Assembly: GCA_029834535.1 (NCBI GenBank)
Contig: JAQMWT010000366.1
Span: 147,501-211,500 of the forward strand
Reading direction: 5' to 3'
Source: Chrysophaeum taylorii
Lineage: Eukaryota > Sar > Pelagophyceae > Pelagomonadales > Pelagomonadaceae
DNA length: 64,000 nt
Shown: one piece after another, positions 51,518 to 62,425 of the stretch
Layout of the letters: the number at the start of each line of letters is the position of its first letter
Position numbering within the stretch: the stretch's first letter is position 1
Translations under genes and position numbers: made by a program
The notes under the pieces: generated by a model
The model's input: the letters and a program-made list of their open reading frames with translations, nothing else
The model's database searches: none
What the model was told of the DNA's origin: nothing

Positions 51518-54500
51518 CAGGTGCTGGAAAAGAAAGAAAAGGAAAAAGGGGTAAGTGAGGTTGTGAGAACTGAAATGGGGATGAGAGAACTATAATGAGG
51601 ACGTGGTGCAGGGGTAAGTGTCATAGCTTCCTCACACAGGTGCTGGAAAAGAAAGAAAAGGAAAAAGGGGTAAGTGAGGTCCTCACACAGGTGCTGGAAA
51701 AGAAAGAAAAGGAAAAAGGGGTAAGTGAGACGCTCACAGAGGAGAAGCTTGAAGGAAGACAGACGTCAGGAAAGGCATTGTGGCAGAAAGAGACAGGAGA
51801 TGTCGGGCGAAGTCACGAGGTGAGGTAACGAGCACGAAGCCGGAGGAAGGGAGGAGCTTCCGTACGACGTGTGAAAATGTCGCTAAGGTTGTCAAGACGA
51901 GTAATGTGTTGGAGATTAATGATGTGGTTGCGATGATATTCGGCGGTACTGTAAAAGCGAATGTCAATATGGCGGGTGCGCCGTGTGAGACATTGGAGAC
52001 GAACTTGGGTGACGGTGGTGCTATTATCAACATTATACATTGGGACCGTGTGACGAGGGAGATCAAAGGCATTACAAAAGTTTGAGAAGCCAAGAGAGCT
52101 CAGCAGTAGCGGCGTAAAGAGCGAGCAATTCAGCTTCAAAAGCCAACGTAAGAGGTGAGATCAAGTTCATTGACGTCAGTGAAAGCGCGGAAATGGAGGA
52201 AAAAGGCTTGGTAATGGCCAATGCAATGACGAGGGTGCGCCACAAGAAGATCATCAACGACTAAAACGAGAACAAGGCGCGGAACGACAGTAGACTTAAG
52301 CATGAGTGTGTAGCTGCAAGTGTCACCAGATCCGCGGACGAAGCCACAGTCATTGACGAGAAAGCGTGCCAAATAAAGCCACCAATTACGACAAGCTTGT
52401 TTGCAACCATACCAAGAGCGACGGAGCTTGTAAACGATTTTGGAACCATCGGTGGGTTGGCGAGGAGCACAGCCTTCGGGTGGCCAGACATAGATGTCTT
52501 CGTCAATGGGAGCTTGAATAAAAGCGGAGTTGACATCCAACTTATGCAAATCCCAGTCATGAACAGGAACGCCAGACAGGGGCTTGTATGAAAGCAGAGA
52601 TGACATCTACAGGACGGCACGTGTCGTGGTAAGCAATGCCGTGAACCTGCGTGTAACCGCGGACAACGAGGCAAGCCTTGTACGATTTGAAGCGGCCAGA
52701 GTCATACTTCTTGCGGAGTTGAGGGTACAAATGTTGCCAGAAACATCATCATCATCGAAGGAAGGCGAACAACATCCCAGCAACCAAGCTGACCAAGGGA
52801 GCGATACTCTTTGGCGATGGCTTGCAACCAGCCAGGACGCTCAGGATTGGTCGGAGCCAAAGCTTCACGTAGATGGGTGGAAGTGATAGTGTATTCGTCA
52901 AGGTCGGAATATTGCGACAGTTCTTCGGAAGCAGAGTAATAAACGTGTGCATGAGGATCAACAAGGGTGTTAGCTAAACAAAGGGGAAGGAAGACCTAAT
53001 GAACTAACAAACGAAAGCTAACAGAAGAGACATACAAAGAGTTACAGGGGGAAACAGAAGCGACAGAGGAAACAGAATCAACATCGTGACAGGAGGAAAC
53101 AGAATGGCCCGTATCGACATCAGAATGGCCCGTATCAACATCAGAATGGCCCGTATCAACATTGTGACAGGATGAAACAGAATGGCCCGTAAAAAAAAAG
53201 TTTGTTGGTTGTTGTAACGCGCGTTGGTCGACTTTGCGCGGTCGGCTCCGTTTGGCGCGACTTTGTTTTGCACTTTCTGTTGTTTTCTCTCTCTTTTGCA
53301 CTTTCTGTTGTTTTCTCTCGAGCTCGTAGAATGGTCGGTTCACGTGATGGGGTGATCAGTCCCAGTGAAACCGGCGCATTCTCATCAAACAAGGGGCAAG
53401 GGGGCAACAGCGGAAGAACAGCGGAAGAACAGGTGACAATCGGGCAACAGCAGGAACAGGTTACAATGGGGCAACAATAGACGAGAGCTGGGAAGCGTGA
53501 TTCGAGAAAGTCAGAACAACGTTGAAGTTCCTTCGGTGGTTGACATTGCAGGAAATCGGGTAAGTGAAACTGTCAGCAAAATCGAGGTCTGAAGAACAAT
53601 AGCGACAAAAGTGCATATGATGGCGGTGTACCAGACGTCTGATGAGAACGTTGCCTGTGGGCAGATATGTTGTATGGTGACCAGGTTATGACGATGGTCG
53701 GAGGCGACTGAAGCAAAAACAGGCGTAAACAGGGTTGATGCGAACGTTGGGTGTTTGGTTGTTGTGGCGCGAGCAAGTTGCCATGGGCGCGACCGCATCC
53801 TGTACGCGAAGATGGAAGACTTCGGACGCGCCAGCGGTGTAAGGAACGAACACGCGTAGACCAGGCTGCTGTATGCCAGCCTGCTGTGACAGATAAGAAA
53901 GTGGCCCGTTTTCGCATTCGCAAGAACGAAATTGCCATATGGGCCAACGTTGGAGGAGCAAGCGGCGAGCTTGGCTCGTCATGCTCGAATAGACTGCGGT
54001 AGAAGTTGGCGACAGTGGCAAAACAGTTGTGGCACGTAAGAACGTTGCAGATAGCGTTGCAGATAGCGTCGCAGTGGCACGGAAGAACATTGCAGATAGC
54101 GTCGCGGGTGCTGAGCACGGAATTCACTGCGAGAGCAAAAACGGAGTTTAAAGGTCAGAAAAACGGCGAAAAAGTGCGTGAAGGAGAACTACAAATCACA
54201 CAGCAAAGAAGCGTCTGTCCAGGATCCCGAAGATGAGCGATCCAACCACATAGGAAGCACGAAAGCTGCGCACGCGAAAAATTGACAGGCACAGCTTAGT
54301 TGTGGCAGGTGAAATGCGCGATGGAACGTGATTCGCTGGTTTTACCAAAACCGACAAGCGCAACGAGGAGTGGATCAACGAATAGGTGAAAATGCACAAC
54401 GGGGAGTGGATCTACGAATAGGCGAAATACAGAACGAGGAGGGGAGCAACTACGAGGTGAAAAGACAGAACAAGGGGTGGAGCAACGACGAGGGGAAAAT

Positions 54501-55751
54501 ACAGAACGAGGGGTGGAGCAACGAATAGCGGAAAATACAGAACGAGGCGCCTGTGCAATGGGAGCTAAAAACAAAAACGAGGGGCTTCCGTGGGATGGGG
54601 TTGTTGATGTGCTTGCATCAGACATTCGGCGGCACACACGCTGACTTGGAATTATCTTGATTGGCAGAAAGGTGCAAAGATGTGTAATAGGTGGTGGTAT
54701 TAAGAAAAGCGGCGGAGTGGAACTAGAATCAGTCAAGGTTGGAGTAGGCATAGGAGCAGAAAAGGTAGTGTTGCTGGTGTTGGTGTTGGTGGGTGGGTGT
54801 TGTTGGAGTCATTGGGAGTGTTGCGCTGTTGAGAAGAACGGCGATGGTGGGTAGGGCGTTGTCGTGGAATAGCTAGGAACTTTGAAACTTGCGGCAGTCC
54901 CCCTTAAAGTGATCCTTGCAGCCGCCAAAAGGACATCGGGTAGTGCGTCGGAATCGAGTAGAGCCAGGTTGTTGGGAAAGGGGAGCGTCTAGGGTAGGTC
55001 AGTTGGAAGAGTCTGAAGTCGTGGCTGACGACGCGGCGGATAGCGCGGCGGTAGTGGTTGTGCATGCCATCGAAATTGATTGTTGTTGAACTTCTCAAGG
55101 GCCACATTCATCGGTACGAAACGCGAGACGATAAAACAAAACCAGTAAGTCTTGAAGCACGATGCACGTAGTCAAATGCGAGGACACACTCGAGGGTACG
55201 TCGGATCAGGTACAATGCCGAGCAACTTGAACTCCGGTGATTGGTACAATGCCGAGCAACTTGTATACTCCGATGATGAACTTGTTGAGGAAGTTCGCTA
55301 CGCGATCCTCACGGCCCATGTAGACATCGGTGATGCGCTTTGGAAAGTCGTGTGAAGTTCATGTCGCGGTTGTCATGTTGTTCGCGTGAAGTTCATGTCG
55401 CGGTTTTCATGGATATCAACGTTGTTGCTTGACGCGAAAGTCTTCTTCAGAGCAGCGAGATGCTTCTGCAGAGCAGCGAGATGCTGAGATGCTAGTCCAA
55501 GGATCGTTGGTCGAGATAATGTGATCGCCGGTAGTGATGATCATGTTCGCGACGACGTGTCCATTGGTGGAAAAAAAAAATGTCGCTCACCACTGAAGGC
55601 ATCAAGTTTGTGCGAAAGCTTGCTAGCTTGAATTTCGATCGAGGACATGATAGACGACAACGAATCGAACACGTAGCAATGAACTGAAGCCGAGGAGGTG
55701 TCGCCACGAAGTCAAGCAGAGGCTCAACCGTGGAGAACACCTGCTGCCATG

Positions 55752-55824
55752 TGAGAACTGAAATGGGGATGAGAGAACTATAATGAGGACGTAGTGCAGG
55801 GGTAAGTGTCATAGCTTCCTCACA
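55752..55824. repeat. Retroelement terminal repeat shared by copies A and B
   Basis: Same TGAGAACTG...CTCACA unit at the junction of the two copies, so the array reads repeat-A-repeat-B-repeat. Confidence 0.75.
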
Positions 55825-58800
55825 GAGGTCCTCACACAGGTGCTGGAAAAAGAAAGAAAAAAAGGAAAAAGGGGTAACTGAGACGCTCACAGAGGAGAAG
55901 CTTGAAGGAAGACGTCAGGAAAGGCATTGTGGCAGAAAGAGACAACAGAGATCAGGGCGAAGATCACGAAGTGAGGTAAAGAGCACGAAGCCGGAGGAAG
56001 GAAGGAGCTTCCGTCCTGCGGGTGAAAATATCGCTAAGATTGTGAAGGCGTGTAATGTGTTGGAGATCAATAATATGGTTGCGATGATATTCGGCGGTGC
56101 TGTAAAAGCGAATGTCAATATGGCGGGTGCGCCGCGTGAGACATTGGAGACGAACTTGGGTGACGGTGGTGCTATTATCGACATACATTGGTACCGTGTG
56201 ACGAGGGAGATCAAAGTCATCAAAAAGTTTGAGAAGCCAAGAGAGCTCAGCAGTAGCGGCGTAAAGAGCGAGCAATTCAGCTTCAAAAGAGGAGCGGGCG
56301 AGGAGGTACTGCGAGCGGGAGCAGTAGGCTATCATAGAGCCAGCAAGGAGAAAACAATAGCCAGTGGTAGTGTGACGGTCATCAGGGTCGTCGGCCCAGC
56401 TGGAGTCGGAATAACCACAGAGACGAAGGGTAGAATCGCGACCAAGAACAAGGGCAAGATCGTGAGAACCATTGAGGTAACGAAGAGTGTGGGATAAAGC
56501 GTGCCAGTGGGGTTTACCAGGATTGTGTGAAAAACGCGCACACTGATTGACGGACCAAGTGATATCAGGGCGAGGCATAACAGAAAGAAACAAGACACAA
56601 CGGAGAATACGACGAAAAGGGATGCGTGCCATGAAGACGTGAGCAGGGGAGCCAGGTGCAGGAGAAGCAGCCGCAGAAAGAGGAAGAACCATTGGGAGCG
56701 GGAGTCAATTCTGGTTTACTGGTGATGAAGCGATGTTCGGTGAGGATTTCACTGATAGCATGGGATTGGTAGATAGCGAGCGTGCGACGTGCGCGAGCAC
56801 GCGTAAGGCGGAGACCAACGGAAGTGGGAAGGCTTTGAAAAACGCAAAAAGGAAGCTTGGTAATGGCCAATGCAAGAACGGGGGTGCGCCACAAGAAGAT
56901 CATCAACGACGAGAACAAGGCGCGGAACGACAGTAGACTTAAGCATGAGTGTGTAGCTGCAAGTGTCACCAGATCCGCGGACGAAGCCACAGTCATTGAC
57001 GAGAAAGCGTGCCAAATAAAGCCACCAATTACGACAAGCTTGTTTGCAACCATACCAAGAGCGACGGAGCTTGTAAACGATTTTGGAACCATCGGTGGGT
57101 TGGCGAGGAGCACAGCCTTCGGGTGGCCAGACATAGATGTCTTCGTCAATGAGAGCTTGGATAAAAGCGGAGTTGACATCCAACTTATGCAAATCCCAGT
57201 CATGAACAGCAACGCCAGACAGGGGCTTGTATGAAAGCAGAGATGACATCTACAGGACGGCACGTGTCGTGGTAAGCAATGCCGTGAACCTGCGTGTAAC
57301 CGCGGACAACGAGATGAGCAGTGTACGATTTGAAGCGGCCAGAGTCATACTTCGTGCGGTGGACCCACTTCAAAGGGCAGATGGTGCCAGAAAAAGGAGA
57401 AGGAACGCGAACAACATCCGAGCAACCAAGCTGACCAAGGGAGCGATACTCTTTGGCGATGGCTTGCAACCAGCCAGGACGCTCAGGATTGGTCTGAGCT
57501 CAAGCTTCACGTAAATGGGTGGAAGTAACGGTAGTTTCGTCAATGTATGAATACTGAGAGGTTTCTTCGGAAGCAGAGTAATAAACATGTGCATGGGGAT
57601 CAACACGGGTGTTAGCTAAACAAAGGGGAAGGAAGACATAATGAACTAACAAACGAAAGCTAACATAAGAGACATACAAAGAGTTACAGAAGGAAACAGA
57701 AGCGACAGAGGAAACAGAATCGACATTGTGACAGGATGAAACAGAATCGACATTGCGTTGTTGACAAACGCCAGTATGAAAGTTTGTTGGTTGTTGTAAT
57801 GCGCTTTGGTCGACTTTGCGCAGTCGGCTCCGTTTGGCTGTGCTCTTTGGTTTTGTCGGCTCTGGTTTGCTCGACTTTGTTTTGCACTTTCTGTTGTTTT
57901 CTCTCTTTGGTGCGTCGGAGTTTATGAGCCGTAGAATGGTCGGTTCACGTGATGGGGTGATCAGTCCCAGTGAAACCGGCGCATTCTCATCAAACACATT
58001 GGACAAGGGGGCAACAGCGGAAGAACAGGTGACAATCGGGCAACAGCAGGAACAGGTGACAACGGGGCAACAATAGACGAGAGCTTGGAAGCGTGATTCG
58101 AGAAAGTCAGAACAACGTTGAAGTTCCTTCGGTGGTTGACATTGCAGGAAATCTGATAATCGAAACTGTCAGCAAAACCGAGGTCTGAAGAACAATAGCG
58201 ACAAAAGTGCCTGGGATGACGTGCGTTAGACGATTGGTGCCACTGAGAATCGCAGCGGGGCAAAGATAGCGGAAACACAAGCTGGTACATATGATGGCGG
58301 TGTACCAGACGTCTGATGAGAACGTGGCCTTTGGGCAGATAGGATGCATGGTGCATGGTGACCAGGTTATGACGATGGTCGGAGTCGACAGAAGCAAAAA
58401 CAGGCGCAAACAGGTTTGATGCGAACGTGGGTGTTTGGTTGTTGTGATGCGAGCAAGTTGCCATGGGCACGACCGCGTCCTGTACGCGAAAATGGAAGAC
58501 TTCGGACGCACCAGCGGTGTAAGGAACGAACACGCGTAGACCAGGCTGCTGTATGCCAGCCTGCTGTGGCAGATAAGAAAGTGGCCCGTTTTCGCATTCG
58601 CAAGAACGAAGTTGCCATATGGGCCAACGTTGGAGGAGCAAGCGGCGAGCTTCGCTCGTCATACTCGAATAGACTGCGGTAGAAGTTGGCGACAGTGGCA
58701 AAACAGTTGTGGCACGTAAGAACGTTGCAGATAGCTTGCAGATAGCGTCGCAGTGGCACGTAAGAACATTGCAGATAGCGTCGCGGGTGCTGAGCACGGA

Positions 58801-60578
58801 ATTCACGTCGATAGCAAAACCGGATTTGAAAGGTCAGAAAAACGGCGAAAAAGTGCGTGAAGGAGAACTACAAATCACACAGCAAAGAAGCGTCTGTCCA
58901 GGATCCCGAAGATGAGCGATCCAAGCACGTAGGAAGCACAAAAGCTGCGCACGCGAAAAATTGACAGGCACAGCTTAGTTGTGGCGGGTGAAATGCGCGA
59001 TGGAACGTGAGTCGCTGGTTTTTTACCAAAACCGACAAGCACAACGAGGAGTGGATCAACGAATAGGTGAAAATGCACAACGGGGAGTGGATCAACGAAT
59101 AGGTGAAAAAAATGCACAACGGGGAGCGGAGCAACGAATAGGCGAAATACAGAACGAGGAGGGGAGCAACGACGAGGCGAAAAGACAACGAGGCGGGGAG
59201 CAACGACGAGGTGAAAAGACAGAACGAGGAGAGGAGCAACGACGAGGTGAAAATACAGAACGAGGAGTTGAGCAACGAATAGCGGAAAATACAGAACGAG
59301 GCGCCTGTGCAATGGGAGCTAAAAACAAAAACGAGGGGCTTCCGTGGGATGGGGTTGTTGATGTGCTTGCATCAGACATTCGGCGGTACACACGCTGACT
59401 TGGAATTATCTTGATTGGCAGAAAGGTGCAAAGATGTGTAATAGGTGGTGGTATTAAGAAAAGCGGCGGAGTGGAACTAGAATCAGTCAAGGTTGGAGTA
59501 GGCATAGGAGCAGAAAAGGTAGTGTTGCTGGTGTTGGTGTTGGTGGGTGGGTGTTGTTGGAGTCATTGGGAGTGTTGCGCTGTTGAGAAGAACGGCGATG
59601 GTGGGTAGGGCGTTGTCGTGAAATAGCTAGGAACTTTGAAACTTGCGGCAGTCCCCCTTAAAGTGATGATCCTTGCAGCAGCCGCCAAAGGGACATTGGG
59701 TAGTGCGTCGGAATCGAGTAGAGCCAGGTTGTTGGGAAAGGGGAGCGTCTAGGGTAGGTCAGTTGAAAGAGTCTGAAGTCGGGGCTGACGACGCGGCGGA
59801 TAGCGCGGCGGAAGTGGTTGTGCATGCCATCGAAATTGATTGTTGGTGAACTTCTCAAGGGCACAACCACATTCATCGGTACGAAACGCGAGACGATAAA
59901 AGAAAGCCAGTAAGTCGTGAAGCACGATGCACGTAGAGTCAAATGCGAGGACACACTCGAGGGTGCGTCGGATCAGGTAGAATGTCGAGCAACTTGTATA
60001 CTCCGGTGATTGGTACAGTGCCGAGCAACTTGAACGCCCGGTGATAGGTACGATGCCGAGCAACTTGTATACTCCGATGATAGGTACAATGCTGAGCAAC
60101 TTGTATACTCCGATGATGAACTTTTTGAGGAAGTTCGCTACGCGATCCCCACGGCCCATGTAGACATCGGTAATGCGCTTGTAAAGAAAGTCGCGCGAAG
60201 TTCATGTCGCGGTTTCCATGGATATCAACGTTGTTGCTTGGCGCGAAATTCGCCTTCAGAGCAGCGAGATGCTTCTGCAGAGCAGCGAGATGCTGAGATG
60301 ATGCTTGTCCAAGGATCGTTGGTCGAGATAATGTGATCGCCGGTAGTGATGATCATGTTCTCAAGACGACGACGTGCCATTGGTGGGAAAAAAAAAAAAA
60401 ATGTCGCTCACCGCTGAAGAAGGCATCAAGTTTGTGCGAAAGCTTGCTAGCTTGAATTTCGATCGAAGACATGATAGACGACAACGAACCGAACACGTAG
60501 CAATGAACTGAAGCCGAGGAGGTGTCGCCACGAAGTCAAGCAGAGGCTCAACCACCGTGGAGAACACCTGCTGCCATG

Positions 60579-60657
60579 TGAGAACTGAAATGGGGATGTG
60601 AGAACGAACTAAATAATGGGGACGTGGTGCAGGGGTAAGTGTCATAGCTTTCTCACA
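60579..60657. repeat. Retroelement terminal repeat, right
   Basis: Same unit with a few differences and a short internal insertion; ends TTCTCACA just before GGGGGTG. It forms part of the immediate upstream region of the gene at 60707. Confidence 0.75.
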
Positions 60658-60706
60658 GGGGGTGTTAAAAACTGTGAATGACGTCATCCATCTCCGGACC
60701 CTATCT

Positions 60707-62356
60707 ATGCGCGAGGTTTGTTTGGGGTGTGTGGTTGGGGTGTTGATCGGGGTGAGTCCCGCGTTGTGGCGGCCGCCCAGGGACGAGACGCGGAGTCCGA
60801 CCCAGGCGTGGCTCGAGGCGTTCTCCTCGAAGAGAAACGCGCCGTCGCAGCGCGTCTCGTTCGCGTCGTGCGCGCCGCAACAGTCCTGCGCTGAGGTGCT
60901 GAGGTCGAAGGTCCGGAAGCGGCTCGTCGGCGGTGAGGAGTTCGTGGAGGCCCCGACCGCGTGGCGCGAGCGGTATTCTTCCGAGGCCATGGTGCTGCCG
61001 GTGGCACCCCCCAAAAAAAAGAAAATGTGCGAGAAGAGTCGTCTCCCTCTGCGGGAGAGAGTGCGTAAAGCCCTCGACGGCAGGAAAGTCGTCTTCGCAA
61101 CAAACCAAACAGAACACTCCTTTCCCGAGCTCTTGGTTGTGTGCGGGGTTGATTTGTGGGAGCTCGGGGCGGTTTTGGTAGACCTGACGACTGCTTTCGT
61201 TCTCTTCGAACCGACGGTGTATTTCGCAAAGTCTCCCGCCCGACTCCTCGAGATTGTGGCGAACGATCCCGGTGCGTCGTCGTCGCTCGTGGTCGCCATC
61301 CGCACCGGGATCGACGACCGGAACGCACCGCTCCGGAAGTACCGGCGTCCCGAAAGAAAGACGGCGACTCGAGCGACGGCCGTAGTCGCTTACGTCGAAA
61401 AAAAACATCAAAAGGAAGAAGCTAAGAGAAGGTTTCGCTCGGGCGACTTCAGCGGACTGCCAACATTTGACGCCGAGACCGTCGTCTCGACCGAGTATCC
61501 CGTCATTTTCGCCGGCACGGTCGCCGTCCACGTCCGCGCGAGCCAGACCTCGGCGGAGGAGGAAGAAGTTATTCTCCCGTACAACAGAGGCGGCATCCCG
61601 CCGATCGAGTCGTTCGACTTGATCGCCAGGGAACTCCAGCTGCTCCCTCCAAAAAAAACAACAAGTAGGCGGTACCTCGCGCTCGAGGACTATACCCTCA
61701 ACGCGCTGCCGCCCGACTTCCATTCGGGCGACAAGCTGATCCACGTCCTGTTCAACCTGGTCGCGCTGGCTGTCGCGACGAGACGAGCGCTCGTTATTCC
61801 GACGTCGCTCCACTTCGAAAAGCACTACTACCACTGGGAGTGGCTCGACGTCCACGATCTCGAAATCGTGGAATCCAACGCCCTCAAACACCCGCGGTTT
61901 CCGCCGATCGACTCGGTCGCGCGACTAGCACTCCGCGGCGACGGCTCGGTCGGCGTTCGTCGCGGCGAAGATACGGAGCGATGGTACGCCCCGCATCCGC
62001 ACCTCCGGAAGCGCCTGTTGTGGGCGGTCGCGAGCGAAGACCCTCTCGCCCGCGACGCGACGCTCCTCTACGTCGACCTCGACCAACCAACCCACCTCAA
62101 CACTCTCGTCTTTCCCGAGCGCGCCTGCTTCTTGGTCAAATCAAACTCGAATTGCGCCGCGTCGTCGTCGTCGAAGCGCGTCGAGCCCTGGCTCTCCGAG
62201 CTCCGCGGTCGTCTTCACTTCTGTTCCTGGAACACCGACCACCTCCGGGCAATCAACCTCATTTCGCCGGCCGACGACTGCCGGGCCATTCGGCGGCGGC
62301 ATGCTGCTGCTGCTGCTGAGAAGAAGAAGAATCAGAATTCGTCGTCTAACTCATAA
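60707..62356 (+). CDS. Type II membrane protein, putative glycosyltransferase
   Basis: 549 residues from the ATG at 60707 (an earlier in-frame ATG at 60662 lies almost in the retroelement end). The N-terminus MREVCLGCVVGVLIGVSPAL is a single hydrophobic anchor, then a stem-like region, so a Golgi type II topology is likely. Residues about 320-400 (YLALEDYTLNALPPDFHSGD, then LIHVLFNLVALAVATRRALVI) have the pattern GD/GN-K-hh-HhhN-hAhAhxxxRxLVhP seen at the nucleotide-sugar end of O-fucosyltransferase-like and related glycosyltransferases. A Trp/His-rich HYYHWEWLDVHD follows. Further conserved-looking parts: YVDLDQPTHLNTLVFPERAC and LHFCSWNTDHLRAINL. Exact family and acceptor are not clear. The Lys-rich ends are microsatellite-coded. 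Only 69 bp separate its stop from the next start. Confidence 0.58.
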   Translation: MREVCLGCVVGVLIGVSPALWRPPRDETRSPTQAWLEAFSSKRNAPSQRVSFASCAPQQSCAEVLRSKVRKRLVGGEEFVEAPTAWRERYSSEAMVLPVAPPKKKKMCEKSRLPLRERVRKALDGRKVVFATNQTEHSFPELLVVCGVDLWELGAVLVDLTTAFVLFEPTVYFAKSPARLLEIVANDPGASSSLVVAIRTGIDDRNAPLRKYRRPERKTATRATAVVAYVEKKHQKEEAKRRFRSGDFSGLPTFDAETVVSTEYPVIFAGTVAVHVRASQTSAEEEEVILPYNRGGIPPIESFDLIARELQLLPPKKTTSRRYLALEDYTLNALPPDFHSGDKLIHVLFNLVALAVATRRALVIPTSLHFEKHYYHWEWLDVHDLEIVESNALKHPRFPPIDSVARLALRGDGSVGVRRGEDTERWYAPHPHLRKRLLWAVASEDPLARDATLLYVDLDQPTHLNTLVFPERACFLVKSNSNCAASSSSKRVEPWLSELRGRLHFCSWNTDHLRAINLISPADDCRAIRRRHAAAAAEKKKNQNSSSNS

Positions 62357-62425
62357 CATATCTCTTCTCTCGGAGCAGAAGTTCTTGGCAAAAAACATTC
62401 CGGAATTGTTTGTTTGCTAACCCCA

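Larger units (their letters stand above)
51445..55824 (-). mobile_element. Ty1/copia-type retroelement, copy A (broken)
   Basis: Minus-strand element. Reverse transcriptase of the copia type is visible near 52140-52670 (LHKLDVNSAFIQAPIDEDIY, WYGCKQACRNWW) and RNase H remains near 51790-52250. The rest towards 55700 shares sequence with copy B. Short TG...CA terminal repeats of 73 bp mark the left end (51445-51517, with a second copy at 51564-51636) and the junction with copy B (55752-55824). It is shorter than copy B, with several breaks, and is not functional. Stretches compared by eye with copy B differ at only a few positions per hundred, so both are young. Gag and integrase could not be identified with confidence. 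Confidence 0.75.
55752..60657 (-). mobile_element. Ty1/copia-type retroelement, copy B (broken, more complete)
   Basis: Minus-strand element between terminal repeats at 55752-55824 and 60579-60657. RNase H of the copia type lies at about 55970-56690 (RYLNGSHDLALVLGRDS, GYSDSSWADDPDDRHTTTGY, FEAELLALYAATAE); reverse transcriptase at about 56750-57470 (CPLKWVHRTKYDSGRFKSY, LHKLDVNSAFIQALIDEDIY, LVVDDLLVA). The 5' part (57.5-60.5 kb) is diverged; gag/integrase are not clearly readable. It also contains short internal tandem repeats near 59040-59290 and 59970-60110. Several breaks are present. Its right terminal repeat lies about 50 bp before the start codon of the next gene. No matching target duplication was found at the outer ends. 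Confidence 0.78.

Noticed and set aside
52584-57514. Plus-strand frames across the retroelement pair
   Set aside because: Antisense to copia reverse transcriptase and RNase H segments; shadows.
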